In this document: piece by piece, positions 1 to 5,603 of the stretch | Position numbering within the stretch: the stretch's first letter is position 1 | How the letters are laid out: every line of letters starts with the position of its first letter | NCBI GenBank assembly: GCA_016780435.1 | Contig: JADHLU010000062.1 | Span: forward strand, 1 to 6,108 | Reading direction: 5' to 3' | DNA: 6,108 bases | Origin: Flavobacteriaceae bacterium | Lineage (GTDB): Bacteria; Bacteroidota; Bacteroidia; Flavobacteriales; Flavobacteriaceae | Notes under the pieces: model-generated | Told to the model about the DNA's origin: nothing | The model's database searches: none | Seen by the model: the letters and a program-made list of their open reading frames with translations, nothing else | Program-made: the position numbers and the translations under genes

Positions 1-30
1 CCACCCTTTGAAAGGTCGAATAAGCGTCAT
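1..30 (-). CDS. Start of an unnamed downstream gene (first 10 codons), possibly DUF1015 family
   Basis: On the minus strand an ATG at 30-28 overlaps the TGA stop of the oxidoreductase (29-27) in the classic ATGA arrangement, and the frame stays open to the window edge, reading MTLIRPFKGW. The four-base overlap suggests translational coupling and membership of the same operon as the oxidoreductase. The IRPFKGW string resembles the N-terminus of DUF1015 proteins, which in many bacteria lie near serine-biosynthesis genes. With only ten residues visible this is a guess from memory, not an assignment. Chance is a real alternative, because any ATGA at a stop looks like this. The start is moderately likely; the family call is weak. 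Confidence 0.42.
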   Translation of the reverse strand, partial: MTLIRPFKGW

Positions 31-1001
31 GAGGTCTTTTCTTCGAGCTGATTAATGATTTCTTGTGCAATGGATAAGGCTCGCCTTCCGTCTTCAAAGG
101 TGACTAGGGGTGACTGTTGATGGTTAATAGCAGCTGCAAAGTTAGTGTGCTCTTCTTCTATGGCATTGGTCAATGTAACAGCGGGAGAGTCAAAATAAAT
201 TTGCTTCAATTGCCCCTCGGCTGTTGGCAATAAGAGATCAAACTCTCCCGGATTTTCGGGGGCATCTTTCATACGCACGATTTCGGTTTTTTTCTCCAAC
301 AAATCGACGGTAACGTAGGCATCCTTCTGAAAACAGCGCAACTTGCGCATATTCTTGAGCGAAATGCGACTTGCGGTTAAATTGGCCACACAAGAATCTT
401 CAAATTCAATACGCGCCGTAGCGATATCAACAGATTGGCTAATGACGGCGGCACCATTGGCATCAATGCGTTTAATGGCGGATTTATTGCACTGCAATAC
501 CAAATCAATGTCGTGAATCATCAGATCGAGCACCACAGAAACGTCAGTGCCTCTAGGATTAAATTCGGCGAGTCGATGTACTTCTATGAACTTGGGTTGA
601 TTTAAGTGCGGTAAAGCAGCTACAAAGGCCGGGTTGAATCGCTCAACGTGTCCTACTTGAGCCACGCGATTGTGCTCGGCGGCTAATTGCACTAAACGAG
701 CGGCCTGTTCGGGGTTTTCGCAGATAGGCTTCTCAACAAAAACATGAAGGTTGTGTTTTAATGCGGCCAGTGCATACTCAAAATGATAGAGCGTAGGTGT
801 GATAATAAACAGACCTTCAACCTCTTTCATGAGCGCCTCCGCTTGATCGAAATAGCGGTACCCTAATTCAGTCGCCAATTGCTTCGAAGCTTCTCGATTT
901 ACATCGTAAAAACCAACTAGCTCAAAGTGCGCTGAGGCATTCAGAAGTTTTAGGTGAATTTTTCCTAGGTGCCCAGCACCAAAAACTCCAACGCGAATCA
1001 T
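27..1001 (-). CDS. Gfo/Idh/MocA-family NAD(P)-dependent oxidoreductase
   Basis: A 324-residue cytoplasmic sugar- or inositol-type dehydrogenase of usual family length. The N-terminal Rossmann fold opens with VGVFGAGHLG (dinucleotide-binding glycines at residues 8-13). The family hallmark EKP is at 90-92, where the lysine is normally catalytic. The C-terminal domain contains GHVERFNPA (117-125) and DLMIHDIDLVL (159-169), with the His-Asp pair expected at the substrate pocket. The GHVERFNP plus IHDIDL combination recalls the branch containing UDP-N-acetylglucosamine 3-dehydrogenases (GnnA-like), but no GnnB-type aminotransferase or lipid A gene is visible, so the substrate is unknown. The start is the ATG directly before the Rossmann strand. 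The gene is divergent from pcm with 61 bp between them, and its stop overlaps the next ATG downstream. No signal peptide, membrane segment or damage is seen. Confidence 0.9.
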   Translation of the reverse strand: MIRVGVFGAGHLGKIHLKLLNASAHFELVGFYDVNREASKQLATELGYRYFDQAEALMKEVEGLFIITPTLYHFEYALAALKHNLHVFVEKPICENPEQAARLVQLAAEHNRVAQVGHVERFNPAFVAALPHLNQPKFIEVHRLAEFNPRGTDVSVVLDLMIHDIDLVLQCNKSAIKRIDANGAAVISQSVDIATARIEFEDSCVANLTASRISLKNMRKLRCFQKDAYVTVDLLEKKTEIVRMKDAPENPGEFDLLLPTAEGQLKQIYFDSPAVTLTNAIEEEHTNFAAAINHQQSPLVTFEDGRRALSIAQEIINQLEEKTS

Positions 1002-1017
1002 AAGCGGATAATTTCGG

Positions 1018-1025
1018 TAAAGTTA
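1018..1025 (-). promoter_or_regulatory. Candidate -7 element for the oxidoreductase gene
   Basis: The minus strand reads TAACTTTA, one base from the Bacteroidota -7 consensus TAnnTTTG, about 16 bp upstream of the ATG. I see no convincing TTTG-type -33 element at 19-21 bp further upstream. It is the best candidate in a short divergent spacer, and would give a leader of roughly 10 nt. Confidence 0.22.
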
Positions 1026-1038
1026 AGTAGAAGCGCTG

Positions 1039-1057
1039 TAATTTAGGGCTGATTTAT
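1039..1057 (+). promoter_or_regulatory. pcm promoter/leader motif, shared with glyA
   Basis: The sequence TTTAGGGCTGATTTAT at 1042-1057 matches 15 of 16 bases of the sequence at 5582-5597 before glyA, at nearly the same distance from the start codon (5 versus 6 bases). It is preceded by GTA in both places, so TA-(N)-TTTAG may act as the -7 element and the rest as the initially transcribed region. A weak TTTCGG at 1012-1017 lies about 21 bp upstream of the TA. That it is a promoter is inference; the shared sequence is directly visible. Confidence 0.35.
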
Positions 1058-1062
1058 TAGAG

Positions 1063-1719
1063 GTGCGAAACGATACACTACGACATAAGGGGCTCAGAAA
1101 TCAACTCGCGCAGCAATTGAGCGAACGAGGCATTCAGAGTGAGCCTGTGCTTGAGGCTATCAGAGCCATCCCTAGGCATTTATTTTTAGACAAAACCCTC
1201 GAAGCTCATGCCTATGAAGATCGGGCCTTTCCGATAGGTGCAGAGCAGACTATTTCGCATCCGTATACCGTGGCCTTTCAAACTGAACTGCTTGAGGTTA
1301 GATCGGGCATGAGGGTTTTAGAAATAGGAACAGGCAGCGGCTATCAATCAGCCGTGTTGAGTTTTTTAGGTGCAGAAGTGTATACCGTTGAAAGACAGCT
1401 AGAGCTTTTTCGAAAGGCCGAGGTGTTCTTCAGAACCTTTAGGTGGAAACCAAAGATCATCCACTATTCAGACGGCTGCAAGGGTCTTTCAAAATATGCC
1501 CCTTATGATCGAATTGTAGTCACCGCCGGGGCAAAAGAAATACCTAATGCATTACTGGCTCAGTTAGCTATTGGGGGTATACTGGTGATTCCTGTAGGAG
1601 AAAGTCAGCAAAAAATGACCGTTCTAGAGCGCAAGGGGCCTAAAGAGTTTCACAAGACGACCTACGGAGACTTTCAATTTGTTCCACTTTTGAACAGCAC
1701 TGAAGGCTTGATGCGCTAA
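1063..1719 (+). CDS. pcm: Protein-L-isoaspartate O-methyltransferase
   Basis: A cytoplasmic repair enzyme that uses S-adenosylmethionine to methylate L-isoaspartyl residues formed by protein ageing, allowing their return to aspartate. The 218 residues are full length. The family motif around QTISHPYTVAF (62-72) carries the conserved serine. SAM motif I is VLEIGTGSGYQ (85-95), with the acidic end of the next strand at TVE (108-110). The YDRIVVTAGAKEIP stretch (148-161) is the usual post-II motif, and FVPL (206-209) is the typical C-terminal signature. The start is GTG: an in-frame stop at 1039-1041 leaves no ATG upstream, and the next methionine lies inside the SAM fold, whereas DTLRHKGLR is a normal family N-terminus. 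No Shine-Dalgarno sequence is spaced for it. Pcm is convergent with smpB, 2 bp apart. Confidence 0.95.
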   Translation: MRNDTLRHKGLRNQLAQQLSERGIQSEPVLEAIRAIPRHLFLDKTLEAHAYEDRAFPIGAEQTISHPYTVAFQTELLEVRSGMRVLEIGTGSGYQSAVLSFLGAEVYTVERQLELFRKAEVFFRTFRWKPKIIHYSDGCKGLSKYAPYDRIVVTAGAKEIPNALLAQLAIGGILVIPVGESQQKMTVLERKGPKEFHKTTYGDFQFVPLLNSTEGLMR

Positions 1720-1742
1720 TGTTACTTGTTGTGCTGTTTTTT
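1692..1742 (+). terminator. Probable intrinsic terminator of pcm, overlapping the smpB 3' end
   Basis: AACAGCAC (1693-1700) and GTGCTGTT (1731-1738) are perfect 8-bp complementary arms, extendable by one G-U pair, followed by six T residues (1737-1742, overlapping the end of the right arm). The left arm is in the last codons of pcm; the right arm and T-tract lie inside the smpB coding sequence. The 30-base loop is longer than typical, which lowers confidence. On the minus strand the second arm is followed by CAAAAGTGG with no T-tract, so it should work for pcm only. Confidence 0.5.
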
Positions 1743-2183
1743 AATGCGGTCGAGGTCGCGCTGATTTTCACGGTCTTTTAAGGTCTCGCGTTTATCGAAA
1801 TTCTTTTTACCCTTGGCAAGGGCAATTTCGATTTTTGCCTTGCCTGTTGCATTGATGAAAAGTGAGAGCGGAACAATCGCCATTCCTTTTTGAGACACCT
1901 CTTTAAATAGTTTATGCAGCTCCCGTTTTTTTAAAAGCAACTTTCTGGATGCCTTTGGAAGGTGATTGTTGTAGGTTCCGTGGGAGTAGGGGTCTATGTG
2001 CATATTCACCACAAAGAGTTCTCCTTGATCGTTAAACTCGCAGAAACTCTCGGTTATACGGACTTTATTCGCTCGAATAGATTTTATTTCGGTTCCAGCA
2101 AGAACGATTCCGGCCACATAGGTGTCGATCAATTCGAAGTCGAATCGAGCCCGTTTATTCTTGATGTTTACCGTTGTTTTCAT
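1722..2183 (-). CDS. smpB: SsrA-binding protein SmpB
   Basis: The tmRNA partner in trans-translation: it binds the tRNA-like domain of tmRNA and delivers it to ribosomes stalled without a stop codon, so the nascent chain is tagged for proteolysis. The 153 residues are of usual length. The OB-fold core includes AGTEIKSIR (29-37), the family RNA-binding signature, and HIDPYSHGTYNNH (62-74) followed by the basic RKLLLKKRELHKL stretch (80-92). The C-terminal tail KGKKNFDKRETLK (124-136), then a run ending KKQHNK, is the lysine-rich segment that enters the mRNA channel. The ATG lies 8 bp after the tetR stop with no visible promoter, so it is probably transcribed with tetR and clpB. Its last 2 bp before pcm leave no room for its own terminator, so its mRNA probably runs antisense into pcm. 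Confidence 0.96.
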   Translation of the reverse strand: MKTTVNIKNKRARFDFELIDTYVAGIVLAGTEIKSIRANKVRITESFCEFNDQGELFVVNMHIDPYSHGTYNNHLPKASRKLLLKKRELHKLFKEVSQKGMAIVPLSLFINATGKAKIEIALAKGKKNFDKRETLKDRENQRDLDRIKKQHNK

Positions 2184-2191
2184 GGTCTGAT

Positions 2192-2785
2192 TTAAGAACG
2201 CGTGCTGCTTTCAAAAAGGTATTCCAAGTAAGACGCCGTATTTCTTAAATACTTCATGTCATTGGTTATAAGTGACTGACTTACACCACCTTGAATTAAG
2301 GCGAATAGTTGCTTAGCAAAAACGGTTTCGGGTATGCCTAAATAAATTTCTTGACGGTCAACTCCTCGCTTTAAGGTGCTGGTCAAGTAATCTTCGATGC
2401 GGTGTATCGCTTCGTTGACTCGCAAGAGCAGCTGAGGAGAATTGTAAGTGCTCTGAATACCAAAACTGATGAGCGGACACGATCCTAGTTCAGAGATAAG
2501 TTGATCGTATGTGCGGTAGTATGCGAAGAAAGCCCGCATGCATGCTTTTGGAGGGTCATTGACGTTAAGTGCCTTTAAAACAGACTGTTCAACTTTAGAA
2601 AAACTGTACTCAAAACAGGCTTCGGCCAGTGCAGTTTTGTCTTTAAAGTTGCCGTAAATGGCTCCTTTTGTCAATCCGGTGGCCTTGGTGAGCATACTTA
2701 GACTCGTGCCCTCATAGCCGTGCTTTAAAAAAAGCACGGCTGAGGTTTCTACTATAAATGAAGCGGTGTTCTTGGAGGTCGACAT
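2192..2785 (-). CDS. TetR/AcrR-family transcriptional regulator
   Basis: A 197-residue protein with the expected one-domain DNA-binding head and helical ligand-binding body. The N-terminal helix pattern AVLFLKHGYEGTSLS (16-30), then MLTKATGLTKGAIYGNFKDK (31-50), is a textbook TetR helix-turn-helix with the family's TKGAIYGNF recognition region. The C-terminal part (about 60-197) has GSCPLISFGI (101-110), similar to the GCPL-type segment of many AcrR-like repressors; the ligand cannot be read from it. It lies 32 bp after clpB and 8 bp before smpB, with no adjacent efflux or lipid gene, so its target is not obvious from context. It may control its own unit. A strong hairpin lies within its early codons (2716-2741). 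The family is certain; the role is unknown. Confidence 0.93.
   Translation of the reverse strand: MSTSKNTASFIVETSAVLFLKHGYEGTSLSMLTKATGLTKGAIYGNFKDKTALAEACFEYSFSKVEQSVLKALNVNDPPKACMRAFFAYYRTYDQLISELGSCPLISFGIQSTYNSPQLLLRVNEAIHRIEDYLTSTLKRGVDRQEIYLGIPETVFAKQLFALIQGGVSQSLITNDMKYLRNTASYLEYLFESSTRS
2716..2741. repeat. Perfect 11-bp inverted repeat with 4-base loop inside tetR
   Basis: AGCCGTGCTTT (2716-2726) and AAAGCACGGCT (2731-2741) are exact reverse complements around AAAA. In the tetR mRNA this forms an 11-bp hairpin with a UUUU loop, about 45-70 nt after the start codon, in the codons for the AVLFLKHGY helix. No T-tract follows on either strand, so it is not an ordinary terminator. A role in mRNA stability, translation or attenuation between clpB and smpB is inference. 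Confidence 0.75.
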
Positions 2786-2802
2786 AGCTCTTAAATGCCC
2801 GA

Positions 2803-2810
2803 CAAAATTA
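2803..2810 (-). promoter_or_regulatory. Candidate tetR (and smpB) -7 promoter element
   Basis: The minus strand reads TAATTTTG, an exact match to the Bacteroidota TAnnTTTG -7 consensus, 17 bp upstream of the tetR ATG and just after the clpB stop. No clear TTTG is found 19-21 bp further upstream (that position is inside the end of clpB). If used, it gives tetR-smpB expression independent of clpB, with a leader of about 10 nt. Confidence 0.35.
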
Positions 2811-2817
2811 CAAAATA

Positions 2818-5391
2818 CTAATCGGTATCGACCCGGCGAAGAACCAATTTTTGGTCGAAGGCATCGAGTAAGAGTATGGAACCCTCCTTAACGGTTTGCG
2901 CCAAAAGCTCTTTTGATATGACGTTCATCACTTCTTTTTGAATAAGCCTTTTGATCGGACGTGCTCCGAAGTCTGGGTCGTATCCTTTTTCAGCTAAATA
3001 ATTCAGCGCATCTTCGGTGGCGTCAAGAGAAATTTGCAGATCGGTTAATTTGTGTTTAACCTCTTCCAATTGCAGACGCACGATGTCTTTGATGGCCTCT
3101 TTGTTAAGCGGATTAAAGCTTACGATTTCGTCTATTCGATTCAAGAACTCCGGGCGAAGTCGTTGCTTGAGCAGCTGCATCACTTCTTCTTCTAGCTGAA
3201 TCACATCAGCTTCTAGATGTGGGCTGTTTTGATCTAAGCGGTTCCAGAGCTCACTACCCATATTACTAGTCATGATGATCAGCGTGTTTTTAAAGTCAAC
3301 TACGCGACCTTGCCCGTCTGTTAGCCTTCCGTCATCGAGTACTTGAAGCAGCACATTGAATAGCTCGGGATGCGCTTTTTCTATTTCGTCTAGCAAAATG
3401 ACTGAATAGGGCTTTCTGCGAACCGCCTCGGTCAGCTGACCTCCCTCTTCGTAACCAACATATCCAGGAGGTGCGCCAATTAGTCGGCTCACACTGTGTC
3501 GTTCGCTGTATTCGCTCATGTCGATGCGGGTCATCGCATTGGCATCGTCAAATAGGGTTTGAGTGACAGCCTTTGCCAAGGCCGTTTTACCCACTCCTGT
3601 GCTCCCGAGAAACAAGAAACTTCCAATTGGTTTATTTGGGTCTTGAAGGCCTGAACGACTTCTTCGAATGGCGTCAGCTAACAATTCAACTGCTCGATCT
3701 TGGCCTACAATGCTTTGTTTTAATACAGATTCTAGACCCAGAAGTTTTTCGCGTTCAGAACTCAGTAGTTTCTGTACAGGAATCCCCGTCCATTTGGCCA
3801 CTACTTCAGCGATATCGTCACTTGAAACCTCTTCTTTAATTAAGGTGTTCTTACTGTTGCTCGCCTTTTCTTCTAAGGCAGCTAGTTGATCTGCTAACGC
3901 CTTGCTGCTACCGTAGCGAATTTCAGCAACCTTAGCGTAGTCGCCATTTCGTTCAGCCCGCTCAGCTTCAAGTGTTAAGGCCTCGAGTTCATTTTTAGTC
4001 TTTTGGATTTCATCAATAACACTGCGCTCTTGTTGCCATTTGCTAAATAGCGTATTGCGCGTCTCTTTTAGCTCGGTTAATTCAAGATTTAGTGCTTTTA
4101 ATTTGTCTTGATCCTTTTCTTTTTTGATGGCTTCAACTTCGATTTCGAGCTGCATGATTTTGCGATCCATAATGTCTAATTCTTCGGGCTTCGAGTTGAT
4201 CTCCATTCGAATTTTTGACGCCGCCTCATCCATTAAGTCAATGGCCTTATCGGGCAGAAATCGAGAGGTGATGTAACGCTCCGATAAAACGACAGCACTA
4301 ATTACGGCCTCATCTTTAATGCGCACTTTGTGATGTGCTTCGTATTTGTCTTTAAGCCCACGCAAAATAGATATGGCACTCTCGGTGTCTGGCTCTTCTA
4401 CGCTCACCTTTTGAAAGCGTCGTTCTAGTGCTTTATCTTTTTCGAAATGCTTTTGAAATTCATCTAGGGTAGTGGCCCCTATGGTGCGAAGTGCACCCCT
4501 AGATAAAGCGGGCTTCAGAATATTGGCTGCATCCATAGCACCAGACCCACCTCCGGCTCCAACCAAGGTGTGAATTTCGTCGATGAAAAGAATAAACTGA
4601 CCCTGGGCTTCGGTTACCTCTTTAACCACAGCTTTCAGTCGTTCTTCGAATTCGCCTTTATACTTAGCTCCGGCAAGAAGTAGCCCCATATCGAGGCTAA
4701 AGATTTTTTTATCTTTTAGATTCTCAGGAACATCCTGACTAACAATGCGTTGTGCAATACCTTCAACGATAGCCGTTTTTCCGACCCCAGGTTCACCAAC
4801 CAGAATAGGATTGTTTTTAGACCGTCTCGAGAGAATTTGAAGTACTCTTCGAATCTCGTCGTCTCTTCCAATTACCGGATCTAATTGATTTTTGTCGGCC
4901 AATTCGTTGAGATTTTTGGCGTACTTCATCAAGTTTTCTTGCCCTTGAGTTTTAGGCGAGCCCTGCTGTTCTATAGCGGCTTTCTGCAGTCGCTCTAAGC
5001 TGAGTCCTGCGTCTTTTAGTAGGCGTGAGGCGGTCGATTCTTTTTGAATGAGTGCCTTGAGTAAATGAGAAAAACTAGCCAGGCTTTCGTTTTCTTTTCG
5101 AGCCTCAGCTATGGCTTTAGTCAGAATAGAAACTGCCTCTTGACCGAGCCCTTTTTGGGCTGAACTGCTCTTGCCTAACTGTTTCAACTGAGCGTCAACG
5201 GCTGCATCTAGCCTTGAGAAACCGTCTTGCTGATTCTCGAGTAGCATAGAAACTTCTTCTTTGGCCTTTGTATTGACAGCCTTCAATAGATGAATGCCCT
5301 CTATAATAGAATGATCGAAACTCTCGGCGACGATATGCGACTCGCCTATAATGTCTTGTACTTTACTGCTGAATGATTGTATGTCTAACAT
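2818..5391 (-). CDS. clpB: ATP-dependent chaperone/disaggregase ClpB
   Basis: A hexameric AAA+ machine that works with DnaK to pull polypeptides out of aggregates. The 857 residues show all domains. They are an N-domain (1-145), then NBD1 with Walker A GEPGVGKT (199-206), pore loop [11 protein letters not shown] (241-251), Walker B FIDEIH (269-274) and arginine pair in LERRF (322-326). A coiled-coil M-domain (about 400-525, from KPEELD) separates ClpB from ClpA/ClpC. NBD2 has Walker A GSTGVGKT (596-603), pore loop GYVGYEEGG (643-651), Walker B LLDEIEKA (666-673) and sensor-2 GARPIKR (809-815). No ClpP-binding IGF/L loop is evident, as expected. The N-domain looks diverged from the usual LNKFTIKSQEA opening, although [12 protein letters not shown] (28-39) keeps the fold pattern. 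An ATG at codon 155 precedes NBD1 and could start a short isoform. It heads the probable clpB-tetR-smpB unit. Confidence 0.97.
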   Translation of the reverse strand: MLDIQSFSSKVQDIIGESHIVAESFDHSIIEGIHLLKAVNTKAKEEVSMLLENQQDGFSRLDAAVDAQLKQLGKSSSAQKGLGQEAVSILTKAIAEARKENESLASFSHLLKALIQKESTASRLLKDAGLSLERLQKAAIEQQGSPKTQGQENLMKYAKNLNELADKNQLDPVIGRDDEIRRVLQILSRRSKNNPILVGEPGVGKTAIVEGIAQRIVSQDVPENLKDKKIFSLDMGLLLAGAKYKGEFEERLKAVVKEVTEAQGQFILFIDEIHTLVGAGGGSGAMDAANILKPALSRGALRTIGATTLDEFQKHFEKDKALERRFQKVSVEEPDTESAISILRGLKDKYEAHHKVRIKDEAVISAVVLSERYITSRFLPDKAIDLMDEAASKIRMEINSKPEELDIMDRKIMQLEIEVEAIKKEKDQDKLKALNLELTELKETRNTLFSKWQQERSVIDEIQKTKNELEALTLEAERAERNGDYAKVAEIRYGSSKALADQLAALEEKASNSKNTLIKEEVSSDDIAEVVAKWTGIPVQKLLSSEREKLLGLESVLKQSIVGQDRAVELLADAIRRSRSGLQDPNKPIGSFLFLGSTGVGKTALAKAVTQTLFDDANAMTRIDMSEYSERHSVSRLIGAPPGYVGYEEGGQLTEAVRRKPYSVILLDEIEKAHPELFNVLLQVLDDGRLTDGQGRVVDFKNTLIIMTSNMGSELWNRLDQNSPHLEADVIQLEEEVMQLLKQRLRPEFLNRIDEIVSFNPLNKEAIKDIVRLQLEEVKHKLTDLQISLDATEDALNYLAEKGYDPDFGARPIKRLIQKEVMNVISKELLAQTVKEGSILLLDAFDQKLVLRRVDTD

Positions 5392-5417
5392 AGCTGATTG
5401 ATTTGCTATACCCTACG

Positions 5418-5426
5418 CAAATGTTA
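5418..5426 (-). promoter_or_regulatory. Weak candidate -7 element for clpB
   Basis: The minus strand reads TAACATTTG, which is TA and TTTG with three rather than two bases between, 26 bp before the clpB ATG. TTCG (5446-5449) lies about 19 bp upstream, a poor -33 match. I see no CIRCE element (TTAGCACTC-N9-GAGTGCTAA) and no sigma-32-like CTTGAA/CCCCAT pair, so the heat-shock control of this gene cannot be read from the spacer. Confidence 0.2.
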
Positions 5427-5441
5427 ATCCATCTTGTCTAG

Positions 5442-5458
5442 AAGCCGAATTAAGCCGA
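5442..5458. repeat. Short direct repeat AAGCCGA, 10-bp period
   Basis: AAGCCGA occurs at 5442-5448 and 5452-5458, one helical turn apart, in the clpB upstream region (TCGGCTT on the clpB strand). It could be a pair of half-sites on one DNA face near the clpB promoter, but a 7-base repeat is near what chance allows. Confidence 0.3.
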
Positions 5459-5495
5459 TTTGCATGACTATTTGACATTTATTTTACGTATAATC

Positions 5496-5510
5496 ATGTC
5501 ATAATGACAT
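5496..5510. promoter_or_regulatory. 15-bp palindrome, candidate operator in the clpB-glyA spacer
   Basis: ATGTCATAATGACAT is a perfect 7-bp inverted repeat around one base. A third TGACAT at 5473-5478 lies 32 bp (about three helical turns) from the TGACAT half at 5505-5510. The site is 105-120 bp upstream of clpB and about 95-110 bp upstream of glyA. Palindromes of this size are typical of dimeric repressors or activators. The TetR protein encoded next to clpB is one possible binder; nothing in the sequence proves it. Confidence 0.45.
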
Positions 5511-5544
5511 TTTAAAAACGTGCATTAGTTTGTTCATAATTGTG

Positions 5545-5560
5545 TGTAAAGTGATTTACA
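5545..5560. promoter_or_regulatory. 16-bp palindrome upstream of glyA, candidate operator
   Basis: TGTAAAGTGATTTACA has perfect 6-bp arms (5545-5550 and 5555-5560) around GTGA. Its right arm covers TTTA at 5555-5558, which sits 19 bp before the proposed glyA -7 element, so a bound protein would block or contact the -33 region. I do not recognise it as a named operator. Confidence 0.4.
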
Positions 5561-5577
5561 GACTAAATCAGGCGTCG

Positions 5578-5597
5578 TATTTTTAGGGCTTATTTAT
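5578..5597 (+). promoter_or_regulatory. glyA promoter/leader motif, shared with pcm
   Basis: TATTTTTA at 5578-5585 matches TAnnTTTG except for the last base and has TTTA (5555-5558) 19 bp upstream, a spacing suited to the Bacteroidota housekeeping promoter. The block TTTAGGGCTTATTTAT (5582-5597) is repeated with one mismatch before pcm. It lies 6 bases before the ATG, so the glyA leader would be only about a dozen bases, with no Shine-Dalgarno sequence. Confidence 0.38.
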
Positions 5598-5603
5598 ACG
5601 GCT

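Noticed and set aside
5..15. CCTTT-G-AAAGG inverted repeat as terminator of the oxidoreductase gene
   Set aside because: The loop would be a single base, so no hairpin of that size can form, and the sequence is better read as the start of the next coding frame.
881..890. GCTTCGAAGC palindrome in the oxidoreductase gene
   Set aside because: It is ten bases within normal codons for EASKQ, expected at this frequency by chance.
1692..1738. The pcm hairpin as a bidirectional terminator also serving smpB
   Set aside because: On the minus strand the stem is followed by CAAAAGTGG without a T-tract.
1962..2195. Plus-strand open frame of 77 codons opposite smpB
   Set aside because: It lies antisense to a highly conserved smpB gene, has no family resemblance and no start signal, so it is a shadow frame.
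2536..2545. GCATGCATGC palindrome in tetR
   Set aside because: It is a ten-base self-complementary string in ordinary codons (ACMRA region); the flanking AAAGC/GCTTT pairing is short and no signal is attached.
3017..3889. Three plus-strand open frames opposite clpB
   Set aside because: All are antisense to conserved clpB regions, with serine- and arginine-rich low-information translations; they are shadows.
5472..5494. TTGACA (5472-5477) and TATAAT (5489-5494) as an E. coli-type promoter toward glyA
   Set aside because: The spacer is only 11 bp, far from the 16-18 bp needed, and Bacteroidota use a different consensus; half of TTGACA also belongs to the TGACAT repeat.
5392..5603. CIRCE or other classical heat-shock operator before clpB
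   Set aside because: I looked for TTAGCACTC-N9-GAGTGCTAA and CtsR-type GGTCAAA repeats on both strands and found none.
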